The notes beneath the pieces are model-generated. The model had not been told where the DNA came from. It saw only the letters and a list, made by a program, of their open reading frames with translations, and searched no databases. DNA of 11,973 nucleotides from Pseudomonadota bacterium. Its GTDB lineage: Bacteria; Pseudomonadota; Alphaproteobacteria; Rhizobiales; Rhizobiaceae. The DNA is taken from the NCBI GenBank assembly GCA_023387715.1, contig JAEWHQ010000136.1, positions 1 to 11,973 of the forward strand, given 5' to 3'. This document shows, in pieces, positions 1 through 8,200 of the stretch (position 1 is its first letter; every line of letters starts with the position of its first letter). A program made the position numbers and the translations under genes.

Positions 1-165
1 ATTCCCAATCATACCTTAGATGCCATGCGCGATGTGGTGCCCTACGCTTATGTCGGCGCTGATGAGTGGAATGCGATTGAAAAATTTTCACATGGGTCGC
101 GTATCATGCGCCTTATCTTGCAAACAAGAAAAGCACCTCGCCTGCCATTGGTTATTTATTTATAA
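1..165 (+). CDS. C-terminal end of an unidentified protein (5' truncated by window edge)
   Basis: An open frame enters at base 1 and runs 54 codons to TAA at 163-165. The visible tail starts IPNHTLDAMRDVVPY and contains AYVGADEWNAIEKF, ending in a basic and then hydrophobic stretch (TRKAPRLPLVIYL). I do not recognise the family. It reads as real coding sequence because the frame is uninterrupted from the edge and a strong intrinsic terminator (187-222) follows the stop by about 20 nt. Since the next two genes are a glycosyltransferase and a sugar deacetylase, it may belong to the same envelope-glycan neighbourhood, but the terminator separates the transcripts and this link is a guess. Confidence 0.55.
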   Translation: MPNHTLDAMRDVVPYAYVGADEWNAIEKFSHGSRIMRLILQTRKAPRLPLVIYL

Positions 166-186
166 AATATAAGCAGGTTTCAGCGG

Positions 187-222
187 GAAAGCGGTTCAAA
201 GACAACCGCTTTCTTGTTTTTT
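187..222 (+). terminator. Rho-independent terminator after the first partial gene
   Basis: A perfect 10-bp stem (GAAAGCGGTT at 187-196 with AACCGCTTTC at 204-213) encloses a 7-nt loop and is followed by a T-rich run at 214-222 (TTGTTTTTT). It lies 22 nt beyond the TAA at 163-165. It should end transcription of the upstream gene, so the glycosyltransferase at 277 probably has its own promoter within about 223-263. Confidence 0.85.
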
Positions 223-276
223 GCGGCTCACTTGGCTATCTAAACTTTATAACTCTTCCAGCCAAGGTGAAGCACC

Positions 277-1017
277 ATGCAGATCAAAGCATTTATCATC
301 CATCTGCATCGCGCCACCGACCGGCGGGAGCAAGTCAACGCGCTGTCACCACAATTGCCTGTCCCAACCGAAATTATTGATGCCGTCGACAATAAAAATC
401 TGTCCGAGCAAGAAATTTCCCGCGCCTATCATCGCCACCTGCACAAGCCGTCATATCCGTTTACGCTGAGCCGCAATGAAATCGCCTGTTTTCTCTCCCA
501 TCGCAAAGCATGGCAGGCGATTGTCGATCAGCAACTGGATGCAGGCTTTATTCTGGAAGATGATGTGGCGCTGACCGCCGATTTTGCTGCCTGTTTTGCA
601 ACCGCCCAAACAATGCTGCAACAAAAACCTGATTGTTTCATTCGCTTTCCTTTCCGCGATCGCGAAGAAGGCGAGCTTGTCTTGACGCAAAACAATGTCA
701 AAGTGCTGCGCCCGCGCCATATCGGCCTTGGCATGGTTGCACAAATTGTCAGTCGAGAAGCCGCGCTTAAACTGCTACAAGTAACGCAGCAGTTTGACCG
801 TCCGGTTGATACATTTGCCCAGATGAACTGGATAACGAATGTCGATATGCTGACCCTGCAACCCGGTGGTGTCGCGGAAATCTCGCGCGATCTGGGCGGC
901 AGTACTATTAAGAATAAAAAAGGCCTGTTTGATAAATTATCGCGTGAAATCTTACGTCCGCTCTATCGCAGCCGTTTGCGCAAAAAAATCGACAGCCTGT
1001 CAAAAAAATTCGGATAA
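277..1017 (+). CDS. Glycosyltransferase family 25 (LPS/surface glycan biosynthesis)
   Basis: A 246-residue cytoplasmic glycosyltransferase of the GT25 (LgtB/LpsA-like, Glyco_transf_25) family. Visible family features are the N-terminal strand with the arginine pattern (KAFIIHLHRATDRREQ, residues 4-19), the LSRNEIACFLSHRKAW block at 64-79, the acidic nucleotide-sugar/metal motif ILEDDV at 92-97, and DRPVD at 174-178. The C-terminus (about 211-246) is strongly basic, which suits a peripheral membrane enzyme acting on lipid-linked or LPS-core acceptors. Start: ATG 277 has an AAGGTGA ribosome site at 264-270. The next gene begins 10 nt after the stop, so the two are probably co-transcribed. GT25 enzymes commonly transfer galactose or another hexose to LPS; donor and acceptor cannot be read from the sequence. 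Confidence 0.88.
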   Translation: MQIKAFIIHLHRATDRREQVNALSPQLPVPTEIIDAVDNKNLSEQEISRAYHRHLHKPSYPFTLSRNEIACFLSHRKAWQAIVDQQLDAGFILEDDVALTADFAACFATAQTMLQQKPDCFIRFPFRDREEGELVLTQNNVKVLRPRHIGLGMVAQIVSREAALKLLQVTQQFDRPVDTFAQMNWITNVDMLTLQPGGVAEISRDLGGSTIKNKKGLFDKLSREILRPLYRSRLRKKIDSLSKKFG

Positions 1018-1023
1018 AGGTGA
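1016..1023 (+). promoter_or_regulatory. Ribosome binding site that fixes the GTG start of the deacetylase
   Basis: AAAGGTGA overlaps the TAA stop of the GT25 gene (1015-1017) and ends 4 nt before GTG 1028. It has the same AAGGTGA core as the GT25 site at 264-270. This supports GTG 1028 over any upstream in-frame ATG, which would place the start deep inside the GT25 gene. Confidence 0.65.
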
Positions 1024-1027
1024 TTTC

Positions 1028-1738
1028 GTGTCTGTACCAATTTTACTTTACCATCAGATCGGCCAGCTGCCGCGGCGCAAAATGTCGGGACGCAGCCTGA
1101 TCGTTGACCCGAAATCTTTTTACGCCCAGATGAAATGGTTGAAAAAGCTTGGCTATCAGGGCATCTCCATGCGCGAGGGCATGCCTTATATTCGCGGTGA
1201 AAAAACCGGCAAAGTGGTGATCATCACCTTTGACGACGGCTTCGTGAATGTGCTGGAAAATGCAGCGCCCGCTATGGCAGAGTTTGGCTTTACTTCCACC
1301 AATTATTGTGTAGCCAACCAGACAGGCGGCAGTAATGAATGGGATCAAAAATCAGGCGCACCGTTTGTGCCTTGCATGACCAAAGAGCAAATCCGCGAAT
1401 GGGCAGATCTTGGTCATGAGGTGGGTGCGCACACTTTAGATCACGCACATCTGTCACAATGTTCTGAGGAAGAAGCACGCCGTCAGATCATCGACAGCAA
1501 GGCGATTTTGGAAGATATCATTGGCATGCCCGTGCCAAGTTTTGCCTATCCTTATGGCGATAATAATGCGAGCCATCGCAAGATTGTCGAAGAAGCAGGC
1601 TTTGAAAGCGCAACAACAACTGTGCGCCGCCGCGCCACTGCGCAGGATGATCCGTTTGGAATCCCGCGTATTTATGTGCGCCGCCATGATATTCTGCCGC
1701 TGTTCCTCTTCAAAACTTTGTTACAAAGACGCAAGTAA
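1028..1738 (+). CDS. Polysaccharide deacetylase family protein (NodB homology domain)
   Basis: A 236-residue carbohydrate esterase family 4-type deacetylase, expected to remove N- or O-acetyl groups from a sugar using a divalent metal. Using GTG 1028 as Met1, motif 1 is TFDDG at 67-71 (D69 probable catalytic base, D70 metal ligand), motif 2 is HTLDH with H135 and H139 as metal ligands, and motif 3 is FAYPYG at 172-177. The protein opens SVPILLYHQIG, typical of short bacterial members, and no signal peptide or membrane segment is visible, so it probably acts in the cytoplasm on a glycan precursor. It follows the GT25 gene by 10 nt, suggesting both act on one surface glycan. The frame is open upstream to an ATG at 866, but that start would overlap most of the 3' end of the GT25 gene and add residues with no family resemblance. 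Confidence 0.87.
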   Translation: MSVPILLYHQIGQLPRRKMSGRSLIVDPKSFYAQMKWLKKLGYQGISMREGMPYIRGEKTGKVVIITFDDGFVNVLENAAPAMAEFGFTSTNYCVANQTGGSNEWDQKSGAPFVPCMTKEQIREWADLGHEVGAHTLDHAHLSQCSEEEARRQIIDSKAILEDIIGMPVPSFAYPYGDNNASHRKIVEEAGFESATTTVRRRATAQDDPFGIPRIYVRRHDILPLFLFKTLLQRRK

Positions 1739-1798
1739 AAATAGTTTTATTAGCGAAAGCTGATGAAAAGAGCCAGTTAAATTTAAAACGCTGCATTT

Positions 1799-1812
1799 TT
1801 GATCGAAATCAA
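1799..1812. promoter_or_regulatory. FNR/FixK-type box upstream of hemA
   Basis: TTGATCGAAATCAA is a perfect match to the FNR/FixK/FnrN consensus TTGAT-N4-ATCAA. Its centre (1805.5) is about 106 bp before the hemA ATG. If it works as a class II activator site centred at -41.5, transcription would start near 1847, leaving a leader of about 65 nt; the corresponding -10 region (around 1835-1840) is poor, as often seen at activator-dependent promoters. In several alphaproteobacteria hemA is under FnrL/FixK-type control because haem demand changes with oxygen. The box is read directly; the regulation is inferred. Confidence 0.72.
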
Positions 1813-1911
1813 TGCGTTTCAGCCTTTACCCGTGGCAAATTGACCAAGATGTCACAATGGACGTTGCGCTTCAAACGCGCTAATTAAAAGCGAAGAATTA
1901 AGGAGCGCATG

Positions 1912-3189
1912 ATGGATTATCGCCGTTTTTTCCAGGAAGCGATTGATCAGTTGCATGCTGAGAAGCGTTATCGTGTTTTTGCTGATATGGAACGTATTGT
2001 CGGCAAATTTCCGCGTGCGCTTTGGCGAAGTGAAAAAAGTGCACGTGAAATCACTGTCTGGTGTTCAAATGACTATCTCGGCATGGGTCATCATCAAGAT
2101 GTGATCAAAGCCATGTGCGACACCGCCAGTAAAATGGGTACCGGTGCCGGTGGCACGCGTAATATTTCCGGCAACAACAACCCGTTGGTTGAACTGGAGC
2201 GAGAGCTGGCTGATCTGCATGGCAAAGAAGCCGGTCTTGTTTTCACCTCCGGTTTTGTTTCCAATGAAGCGTCGATTTCAACAATCGCCCGTTTGCTGCC
2301 AAACTGCCTGATTTTGTCGGATGAGCTGAACCATGCCTCCATGATCGAAGGTGTGCGCAAATCCGGTTGCGACAAGAAAATCTTCCGCCACAATGATGTT
2401 GAACATCTGGAACAATTGCTGAAGGCTGCCGATCCGCATCGCGCCAAGCTGATTGTTTTTGAATCCGTCTATTCGATGGATGGTGACATTGCCCCGATTG
2501 AGCAGATTGCTGATCTGGCGGACAAATATAATGCCTTGACTTATATTGATGAAGTCCATGCCGTTGGCATGTATGGCAAGCGTGGCGGCGGTATCACCGA
2601 CCGCGATAATCTCGCTCACCGCATCGATATTATTGAAGGCACACTAGCAAAAGCGTTTGGTGCACTTGGTGGCTATATCACCGGTTCACAGGCGATTATT
2701 GATGCTGTGCGTTCTTATGCGCCGGGCTTCATCTTCACCACATCGCTGCCGCCATCAGTTGCCGCCGCTGCAACCGCATCCATCCGTCACCTGAAAAACT
2801 CTCAGGTCGAGCGTGATATGCAGCAGCGTCAGGCACAGCGTGCCAAAGATGTGCTGTCAGCTGCCGGTTTTCCTGTGATGCCGTCTGAAACACATATTGT
2901 ACCGATTTTGGTGGGCAATCCTGAGCTTTGCAAACAGGCAACCGACCGCCTGCTGGATATCCATAATATTTACATTCAGCCGATCAACTACCCAACCGTA
3001 CCACGTGGCACAGAGCGTCTGCGCATTACACCGACACCGTTCCATGATGATGCCCTGATCGACACTTTGAAAGACGCGCTCAATGAAGTCTGGAATCATT
3101 TAGGCATTCCGTTTGCCGACAACAGCGCCCCTGTTGTAGCCAAATCCGACCGCGTTGTACCATTGATGGTTTCAAAAGCCGGTGGCTGA
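1912..3189 (+). CDS. hemA: 5-aminolevulinate synthase
   Basis: This enzyme condenses glycine with succinyl-CoA to 5-aminolevulinate, CoA and CO2. This is the first step of haem biosynthesis by the C4 (Shemin) route; it is PLP-dependent and cytoplasmic. It has 425 residues, close to the usual size for alphaproteobacterial ALAS. From Met 1912, visible features are the N-terminal [17 protein letters not shown] typical of this family, the glycine-rich [12 protein letters not shown] block at 78-89, [11 protein letters not shown] at 137-147, the PLP-pyridine aspartate in YIDEVH (D213), and the Schiff-base lysine in GTLAKAFG (K247). Two ATGs stand in tandem (1909 and 1912). AAGGAG at 1900-1905 is 3 nt from the first and 6 nt from the second, so 1912 is preferred. 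A perfect FNR/FixK box lies upstream, and a strong terminator follows, so the gene is probably transcribed alone. Confidence 0.97.
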   Translation: MDYRRFFQEAIDQLHAEKRYRVFADMERIVGKFPRALWRSEKSAREITVWCSNDYLGMGHHQDVIKAMCDTASKMGTGAGGTRNISGNNNPLVELERELADLHGKEAGLVFTSGFVSNEASISTIARLLPNCLILSDELNHASMIEGVRKSGCDKKIFRHNDVEHLEQLLKAADPHRAKLIVFESVYSMDGDIAPIEQIADLADKYNALTYIDEVHAVGMYGKRGGGITDRDNLAHRIDIIEGTLAKAFGALGGYITGSQAIIDAVRSYAPGFIFTTSLPPSVAAAATASIRHLKNSQVERDMQQRQAQRAKDVLSAAGFPVMPSETHIVPILVGNPELCKQATDRLLDIHNIYIQPINYPTVPRGTERLRITPTPFHDDALIDTLKDALNEVWNHLGIPFADNSAPVVAKSDRVVPLMVSKAGG

Positions 3190-3211
3190 TTAATAAGCCG
3201 CAAATAATTTT

Positions 3212-3248
3212 AAAAGCCCCGTACTGGTTACAGTGCGGGGCTTTTTTT
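3212..3248 (+). terminator. Rho-independent terminator of hemA
   Basis: A 15-bp stem with one G-T wobble (AAAAGCCCCGTACTG at 3212-3226 pairing with 3231-3245) and a GTTA loop ends in seven Ts at 3242-3248. It lies 22 nt after the hemA stop codon. Confidence 0.93.
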
Positions 3249-3270
3249 ACATCTGCAATCAAGGCACATC

Positions 3271-3304
3271 AACAAAAACGGGGTGATCAATCAAGACCAC
3301 CCCG
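3271..3304 (-). terminator. Rho-independent terminator of ilvE
   Basis: Read on the minus strand, a stem CGGGGTGGTC/GATCACCCCG (10 bp with one G-T wobble; plus-strand arms 3279-3288 and 3295-3304) with a 6-nt loop is followed by TTTTTGTT (plus strand 3271-3278). It starts 25 nt beyond the ilvE stop. With the hemA terminator it forms a back-to-back pair that insulates two convergent genes. Confidence 0.87.
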
Positions 3305-3329
3305 CTGATTTTCAAGCACATAATTCGGC

Positions 3330-4418
3330 TTAGAGACTGACAGTACGCACCCAACCATGCGTGTCTTCAACTTCGCCGCGCTGAATGCCAACAAGCTGTG
3401 CACGCAGTTTTGCAGTTACCTCGCCGTCACCGCTATTACCAATGGCAAATTCGCCACCGCGATAACGTACTGTACCAATACCGGCAACAACAGCTGCAGT
3501 ACCGCAAGCAAAGGTTTCACGCAGCTTGCCACTCTTGGCGTCATTCTTCCATTCTTCAAATGAATATGGACGTTCTTCCACTTTCATACCGGCTTCTTTA
3601 GCCAGTGTCAGAATGGAATTACGGGTAATGCCTGGCAGGATTGTGCCGCTCAGCGGCGGGGTTACCAGCGTATTGTCATCCATCACGAAGCAGACATTCA
3701 TGCCGCCCAGCTCTTCAATCCAGCGATGCTCAACCGCATCAAGAAACACAACCTGATCGCAGCCATTTTTAGTGGCTTCAGCCTGAGCCACCAGGCTCGA
3801 AGCATAGTTACCGCCACATTTGGCAGCGCCTGTGCCGCCAGGTGCTGCACGGGTGTAATGTTCGGAAGTCCAGACAGTTACGGCCTGATAGCCGCCTTTG
3901 AAATATGCACCCACCGGCGAAGCAATGACGCAGAAAATATATTCAAGCGACGGACGCACACCGAGGAAGTTTTCACTCGCAAACATGAACGGGCGCAGAT
4001 AAAGGCTGCCGTCACCTTCCGGCACCCAGTCAGCATCAACGCGTACCAGCTCTTCAACTGCCTGAATGAACAGATCATCAGGAACAGCAGGCATTGCCAT
4101 ACGCTCAGCAGAAAGTGCCATACGGCTGGCGTTCTGGTCTGGGCGGAACAGCACAATACCGTCTTTGGTGCGGTATGCTTTCATGCCCTCAAAAATTTCC
4201 TGCGCATAATGCAATACCGATGCAGCCGGATCAATTGCAAAAGGTGCGCGGGCTTTCACTTCGCCTTTATGCCAGCCTTTTTCTTCGGTCCAGGTAAGCA
4301 CCACCATGTGGTCGGTAAACACTTTACCAAAACCGGGATTCTGCATCGCAACAGCGCGTTCTTCCGCGGTTTTAGGGGATGGATGCGGGATATGTGTAAA
4401 CAAAGATGTCGTTGTCAT
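3330..4418 (-). CDS. ilvE: Branched-chain amino acid aminotransferase
   Basis: This enzyme interconverts leucine, isoleucine and valine with their 2-oxo acids using 2-oxoglutarate/glutamate; it is the last step of branched-chain amino acid synthesis and the first of their breakdown. It is a 362-residue cytoplasmic fold-type IV PLP enzyme of the longer BCAT subgroup. Numbered from ATG 4418, visible features are the QEIFEGMKAYR segment at 73-83, SLYLRPFMFASE at 138-149, the PLP lysine in GGTGAAKCGGNYASS (K200), and EELGGMNVCFV at 235-245, which carries the glutamate near the cofactor. Start: the frame is open one codon further to a TTG at 4421, but ATG 4418 with an AAAGAG site about 8 nt upstream is the better start. 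Transcribed towards hemA and ended by its own terminator; mscL upstream on the same strand also has its own terminator, so ilvE is probably monocistronic. Confidence 0.96.
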   Translation of the reverse strand: MTTTSLFTHIPHPSPKTAEERAVAMQNPGFGKVFTDHMVVLTWTEEKGWHKGEVKARAPFAIDPAASVLHYAQEIFEGMKAYRTKDGIVLFRPDQNASRMALSAERMAMPAVPDDLFIQAVEELVRVDADWVPEGDGSLYLRPFMFASENFLGVRPSLEYIFCVIASPVGAYFKGGYQAVTVWTSEHYTRAAPGGTGAAKCGGNYASSLVAQAEATKNGCDQVVFLDAVEHRWIEELGGMNVCFVMDDNTLVTPPLSGTILPGITRNSILTLAKEAGMKVEERPYSFEEWKNDAKSGKLRETFACGTAAVVAGIGTVRYRGGEFAIGNSGDGEVTAKLRAQLVGIQRGEVEDTHGWVRTVSL

Positions 4419-4471
4419 CAAAAATACTCTTTATAGCACAGCAAGACGAATTATTTTTGAAACTAATCCTC

Positions 4472-4487
4472 TGCGACCAATGTCGCA
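4472..4487. promoter_or_regulatory. Perfect 16-bp dyad upstream of ilvE (possible operator)
   Basis: TGCGAC-CAAT-GTCGCA is a perfect 6-4-6 inverted repeat centred about 61 bp upstream of the ilvE start codon, between the mscL terminator and ilvE. Its position suits a regulator binding site or a short leader hairpin. I cannot name a cognate regulator; a dyad this size could also arise by chance. Confidence 0.3.
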
Positions 4488-4527
4488 AGCCGTTACTGAC
4501 TTATAATTCTTTTATTATTCCGGATAT

Positions 4528-4558
4528 GAAAAAGCCCTGAAAAATTCAGGGCTTTTTC
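4528..4558 (-). terminator. Rho-independent terminator of mscL
   Basis: A perfect 14-bp inverted repeat (GAAAAAGCCCTGAA at 4528-4541, TTCAGGGCTTTTTC at 4545-4558) with a 3-nt loop. On the minus strand the 3' arm supplies the T run. It lies about 75 nt after the mscL stop. The A/T runs on both arms make it symmetrical and potentially bidirectional, but no plus-strand gene ends into it. Confidence 0.88.
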
Positions 4559-4632
4559 ACTTCAACTTCGCTTGATAGGCGCGACAACAGCCACCACCTT
4601 TGAAGCAAAATCAGCAATACAGAGGTTTTTGC

Positions 4633-5046
4633 TTATTTCTTCGCGAGCAAATCACGAATCTCTTCAAGCAGAACTTCATCACGCGGAGCAACCGCAACAG
4701 GAGCCGGTGCTTCTTCTTCCTTCTTCTTCATCTTGTTCATGCCCTTAACCACAAGGAACAGAACCCAAGCAATAATCAGGAAGTTGATCAGCAAAGTTAC
4801 AAAATTACCGTAAGCAATTGTTGCACCCGCTTCACGCGCTGCTGCCAATGTTCCCTGCGGATCACCTGCAAGCTGCACATACATATTGGAGAAATCGATA
4901 CCGCCAGTAATCAAACCGATAATCGGCATGATGATATCATTCACGATCGAGTTTACCAGACCACCAAATGCGCCACCGATGATAACACCGATAGCCAGAT
5001 CAACCATGTTACCCTTGAGGGCGAATTCTTTAAACTCTTTTAGCAT
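4633..5046 (-). CDS. mscL: Large-conductance mechanosensitive channel
   Basis: This inner-membrane homopentamer opens a wide non-selective pore when membrane tension rises and so protects the cell from lysis on sudden osmotic downshift. It has 137 residues, the usual MscL size. From ATG 5046, visible parts are the amphipathic N-terminal helix [13 protein letters not shown], the glycine-rich pore-lining TM1 (about 14-43, [17 protein letters not shown]), a periplasmic loop (about 45-75), TM2 (about 79-103, ending [11 protein letters not shown]), the charged KKKEEE cluster just after TM2, and a C-terminal bundle helix ([12 protein letters not shown]). The frame is open 12 codons further upstream, but the conserved MLKEFKEF start with GGAG 8 nt upstream decides for 5046. 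It diverges from the sensor kinase gene at 5266. Confidence 0.97.
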   Translation of the reverse strand: MLKEFKEFALKGNMVDLAIGVIIGGAFGGLVNSIVNDIIMPIIGLITGGIDFSNMYVQLAGDPQGTLAAAREAGATIAYGNFVTLLINFLIIAWVLFLVVKGMNKMKKKEEEAPAPVAVAPRDEVLLEEIRDLLAKK

Positions 5047-5182
5047 CAATCTTTCTCCGTTAAAACAGCATAGTCCTGCCACAATACTTAATTCGTCAGG
5101 TTTTTATATCAGTAAATATTTTAAACCACTAAAAAACAATATTTAAAACTTTTTATTGCCATAAAGGTTAACGCAATTCACC

Positions 5183-5188
5183 ATTATA
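5183..5188 (-). promoter_or_regulatory. Candidate -10 element for mscL
   Basis: On the minus strand this hexamer reads TATAAT, a perfect -10 consensus, about 140 nt upstream of the mscL start, in an otherwise AT-rich divergent intergenic region. No good -35 is visible at 16-18 bp spacing (the best is TGATGT), so the call is tentative. Confidence 0.25.
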
Positions 5189-5226
5189 CTTGACGCTACG
5201 CTTCCACATCAGCGCAGAATAGCTTA

Positions 5227-5244
5227 TCACTCAAAGCTGAGTGA
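5227..5244. promoter_or_regulatory. Perfect dyad in the leader of the sensor kinase gene
   Basis: TCACTCA-AAGC-TGAGTGA is a perfect 7-4-7 inverted repeat ending 21 nt before the ATG at 5266 and 7 nt before its GAGGAG ribosome site (5252-5257). It could be an operator or a small RNA hairpin near the ribosome site. There is no T-run, so it does not look like an intrinsic terminator. No regulator can be assigned. Confidence 0.35.
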
Positions 5245-5265
5245 AGCGCATGAGGAGAGCATAAT

Positions 5266-8200
5266 ATGCAGGGCTGGGCAGTTATCGGGCTCGCATTTTT
5301 ATATTTACTGCTGCTCTTTGCCATTGCCAGCATTGGTGACAAGCGCGCCACCAATAAAAACAACAAGCCACGTCCTTATATTTTTTCACTTAGCCTTGCG
5401 GTTTATTGCACGTCCTGGACATTTTTCGGCTCTGTCGGCATGGCTGCCACCAGCGGTTGGGAATTTTTGGGAATTTATATCGGCCCTGTACTCGTTTTTG
5501 TTTTTGGCAACCGCTTTTTACGCCATATGGTTCGGCTGGCAAAATCCGAGCATGTCACCTCAATTGCTGATTTTCTGGCCGCACGCTACGGCAAAAGCTT
5601 CAGTGTGGCTTCACTTGCCACCCTCATCGCGGCTGTCGGCTCCATTCCCTATATATCACTGCAATTGAAAGCCGTGTCCGGCAGTGTCGACATGATCGTC
5701 ACCAATTATAATCCGGACTTTGACCCGTCCGTGTTTATTTTTGGCGATATTTCGCTGGCCGTTGCAGCAGTGCTTGCTCTTTTTGCCATTTTATTCGGCA
5801 CCAGACACACCGATGCAACCGAGCATCAGGATGGTTTGATCTTAGCCGTCGCGGTAGAAAGCCTGATTAAACTCAGTGCCTTTTTGCTTGTCGGCATCGC
5901 CTGCACATTCTTTTTGTTTGGTACGCCTTCAGAGCTTCTTGATACGCTTTATAATTCTCCCGAAGCACTCAGTGCTTTAGAGCATAAGACAGCAGCCTCG
6001 ACCTGGATTATCCATTCTATCTTAAGTGCCTGCGCCGTTATTATGCTGCCGCGCCAGTTTCACGTCACCGTCGTGGAAAGTCGCAGCGATAAAGAACTGC
6101 ACACAGCGCGCTGGATGTTTCCGCTCTATCTGATCTTGATCAATATATTCGTGCTGCCGATTGCCTTAATCGGCGTGATGAAGCTGGGACCAAGCGTCAA
6201 TGGCGACCTTTACGTGCTGGCTTTGCCACTCTTGGTACATGCCGACACGATGGCAATTGTCGCTTTTATCGGCGGTCTCTCAGCAGCAACTGCCATGGTC
6301 ATTGTGGCCTGCGTTGCGCTCTCCATCATGATTTCCAATCATATGGTACTGCCACTGCTGATTAAGTATTTCATGCAGCAAGAGCGCACACAAAAGCGCG
6401 ATTTAACGCAAATTATTCTTATCACACGCCGCCTGACCATTATCATTATTCTGGCGTTATCTTTTGCCTATTATCGCGTCACATCCAACAATGCGCATCT
6501 GGCTTCCATCGGCTTCATTTCTTTTGCAGCAATTGCTCAATTTGCACCGGTTTTGATCGGCGGCTTATGGTGGCGCAATGCCAACGGACGCGGTGCGCTG
6601 CTCGGGCTGACAGCAGGCTTCATTGTCTGGGCTTATACATTATTAATCCCGACCCTTGCCCCAGATAATGCCGCACTCATTATTGACGGGCCTTTCGGCA
6701 TTAGCTGGCTTCGCCCTGCCGCTCTGCTTGGTAGTGACGCGCTCCCCCTCACCCATGGGGTGATCTGGAGCTTGGCGATCAATACATTCTTCTTCATTGC
6801 GGGTTCACTGTCGCGTCCGGCTTCACCGGTTGAACGCATTCAGGCCAGTATTTTTCTGCCACGTCATGTCATGACCATGCCGACATTGCGCCGTTTCCGC
6901 ACTGAAGTGACGGTGGCAGAACTGCAAAGCACGATTTCCAGCTATTTGGGTGCAGAGCGCGTGGCGCGTGCCTTGATGCATTATGAAGACAAGCATCAGG
7001 AACATTTAACGCCCAACAAAACTATCGACATCACCCTGCTGCGTTATGCCGAACAATTGTTAGGCACAGCCGTTGGTTCATCTTCTGCTCGTCTGATTTT
7101 ATCACTGCTGCTGCATCGCAAAGACGGCTCTGCGCGCGGGGCACGGCAATTGCTCGACAATGCCTCCGAAGCGCTGCAACAAAACCGCGACCTGTTGCAA
7201 ATTGCCATTGATCAGATGCCGCAAGGTGTTACTGTTCTTGACAAAGACTTGCGGATCACTTGCTGGAACCGCCAATTCCGCCTGCTTCTCAGCCTGCCCG
7301 ATGAGGTCATTCAGGTCGGCTTCCCGATCTCCACCATTCTGGAATACATGGACCAGCGCGGCGACATTCCGGTCAGCGAACGTGCTGCGATTATCCGCTC
7401 ATTCGGCCGTGCCAATCAGGTTTGGCGCTTCCAAATCCGCTCCACCGGTAAAACACTGGAAATCCGCTCCAACCCGATGCCGGATGGCGGCTTGGTGGCC
7501 TCTTACACCGATGTAACGGCAAGCGTAGAAGCCGAAACCATGCGCCAGCGCGCCAATGAAATCCTTGAGCAACGCGTTGCAGACAGAACGGCCGAACTGA
7601 CCGCCGTCAATCAGGAACTGGCACAGGCACGCGGCCTTGCCGAGAAAGCCAATCTTGGCAAAACACGGTTTTTAGCCGCTGTCGGGCATGATATTTTGCA
7701 GCCGCTTAATGCAGCCCGCCTTTACAGCACCCTGCTCAGCGAAAAACTGGCACATTCCGAATATACCGAGTTTACAGAAAATATTAATTCATCGCTTGAA
7801 TCTGTCGAGGCGATTTTAGGTCTGGTTCTTGATATTTCGCGCCTTGATACCGGCGCGTTAAAGCCGGAGCCGTCAGTCTTCCGTCTTGACGCTTTGATGA
7901 CACAGGTCGCCAAAGATTTTGCGCCTTTGGCCAAAAATCGCGGATTGGAATTGCGGGTTATTCCAAGCAGTATAACGCTTAAAACCGACCGCAATATGTT
8001 GCGTCGTCTGTTGCAAAACCTGATTTCCAATTCAATCAAATATAGCCATACCGGCAAGATCGTTTTTGGTGTGCGCCGCCGCGGCGATCATATGGATTTG
8101 CAGGTGCTTGATAGCGGTATCGGCATTGCTCCCGACAAGCTGGCCACTGTCTTTCAGGAGTTCACACGTCTTGATGAAGGTGCCCGCGTTGCAGAAGGCT

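Noticed and set aside
866..1027. Upstream extension of the deacetylase frame to an ATG at 866
   Set aside because: It overlaps the GT25 gene in another frame, encodes a basic sequence unlike the family, and GTG 1028 with AAAGGTGA fits both the family start and the ribosome site.
1751..1764. Short TTAGC-GAAA-GCTGA hairpin after the deacetylase gene
   Set aside because: Only a 5-bp stem with a wobble and no T-run follows; too weak to call a terminator.
1840..1868. TTGACC as a -35 element for hemA
   Set aside because: No acceptable -10 hexamer appears at 16-18 bp spacing (GTTGCG is the best), so an ordinary sigma-70 promoter here is not supported.
3726..4436. 236-codon plus-strand frame opposite ilvE
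   Set aside because: It is antisense to a complete, well-conserved ilvE, has Cys/His/Arg-rich composition typical of an antisense shadow, and no recognisable domain.
4600..5043. 147-codon plus-strand frame opposite mscL
   Set aside because: Antisense shadow of mscL; its polar Asn/Cys/Arg-rich sequence matches no family I know.
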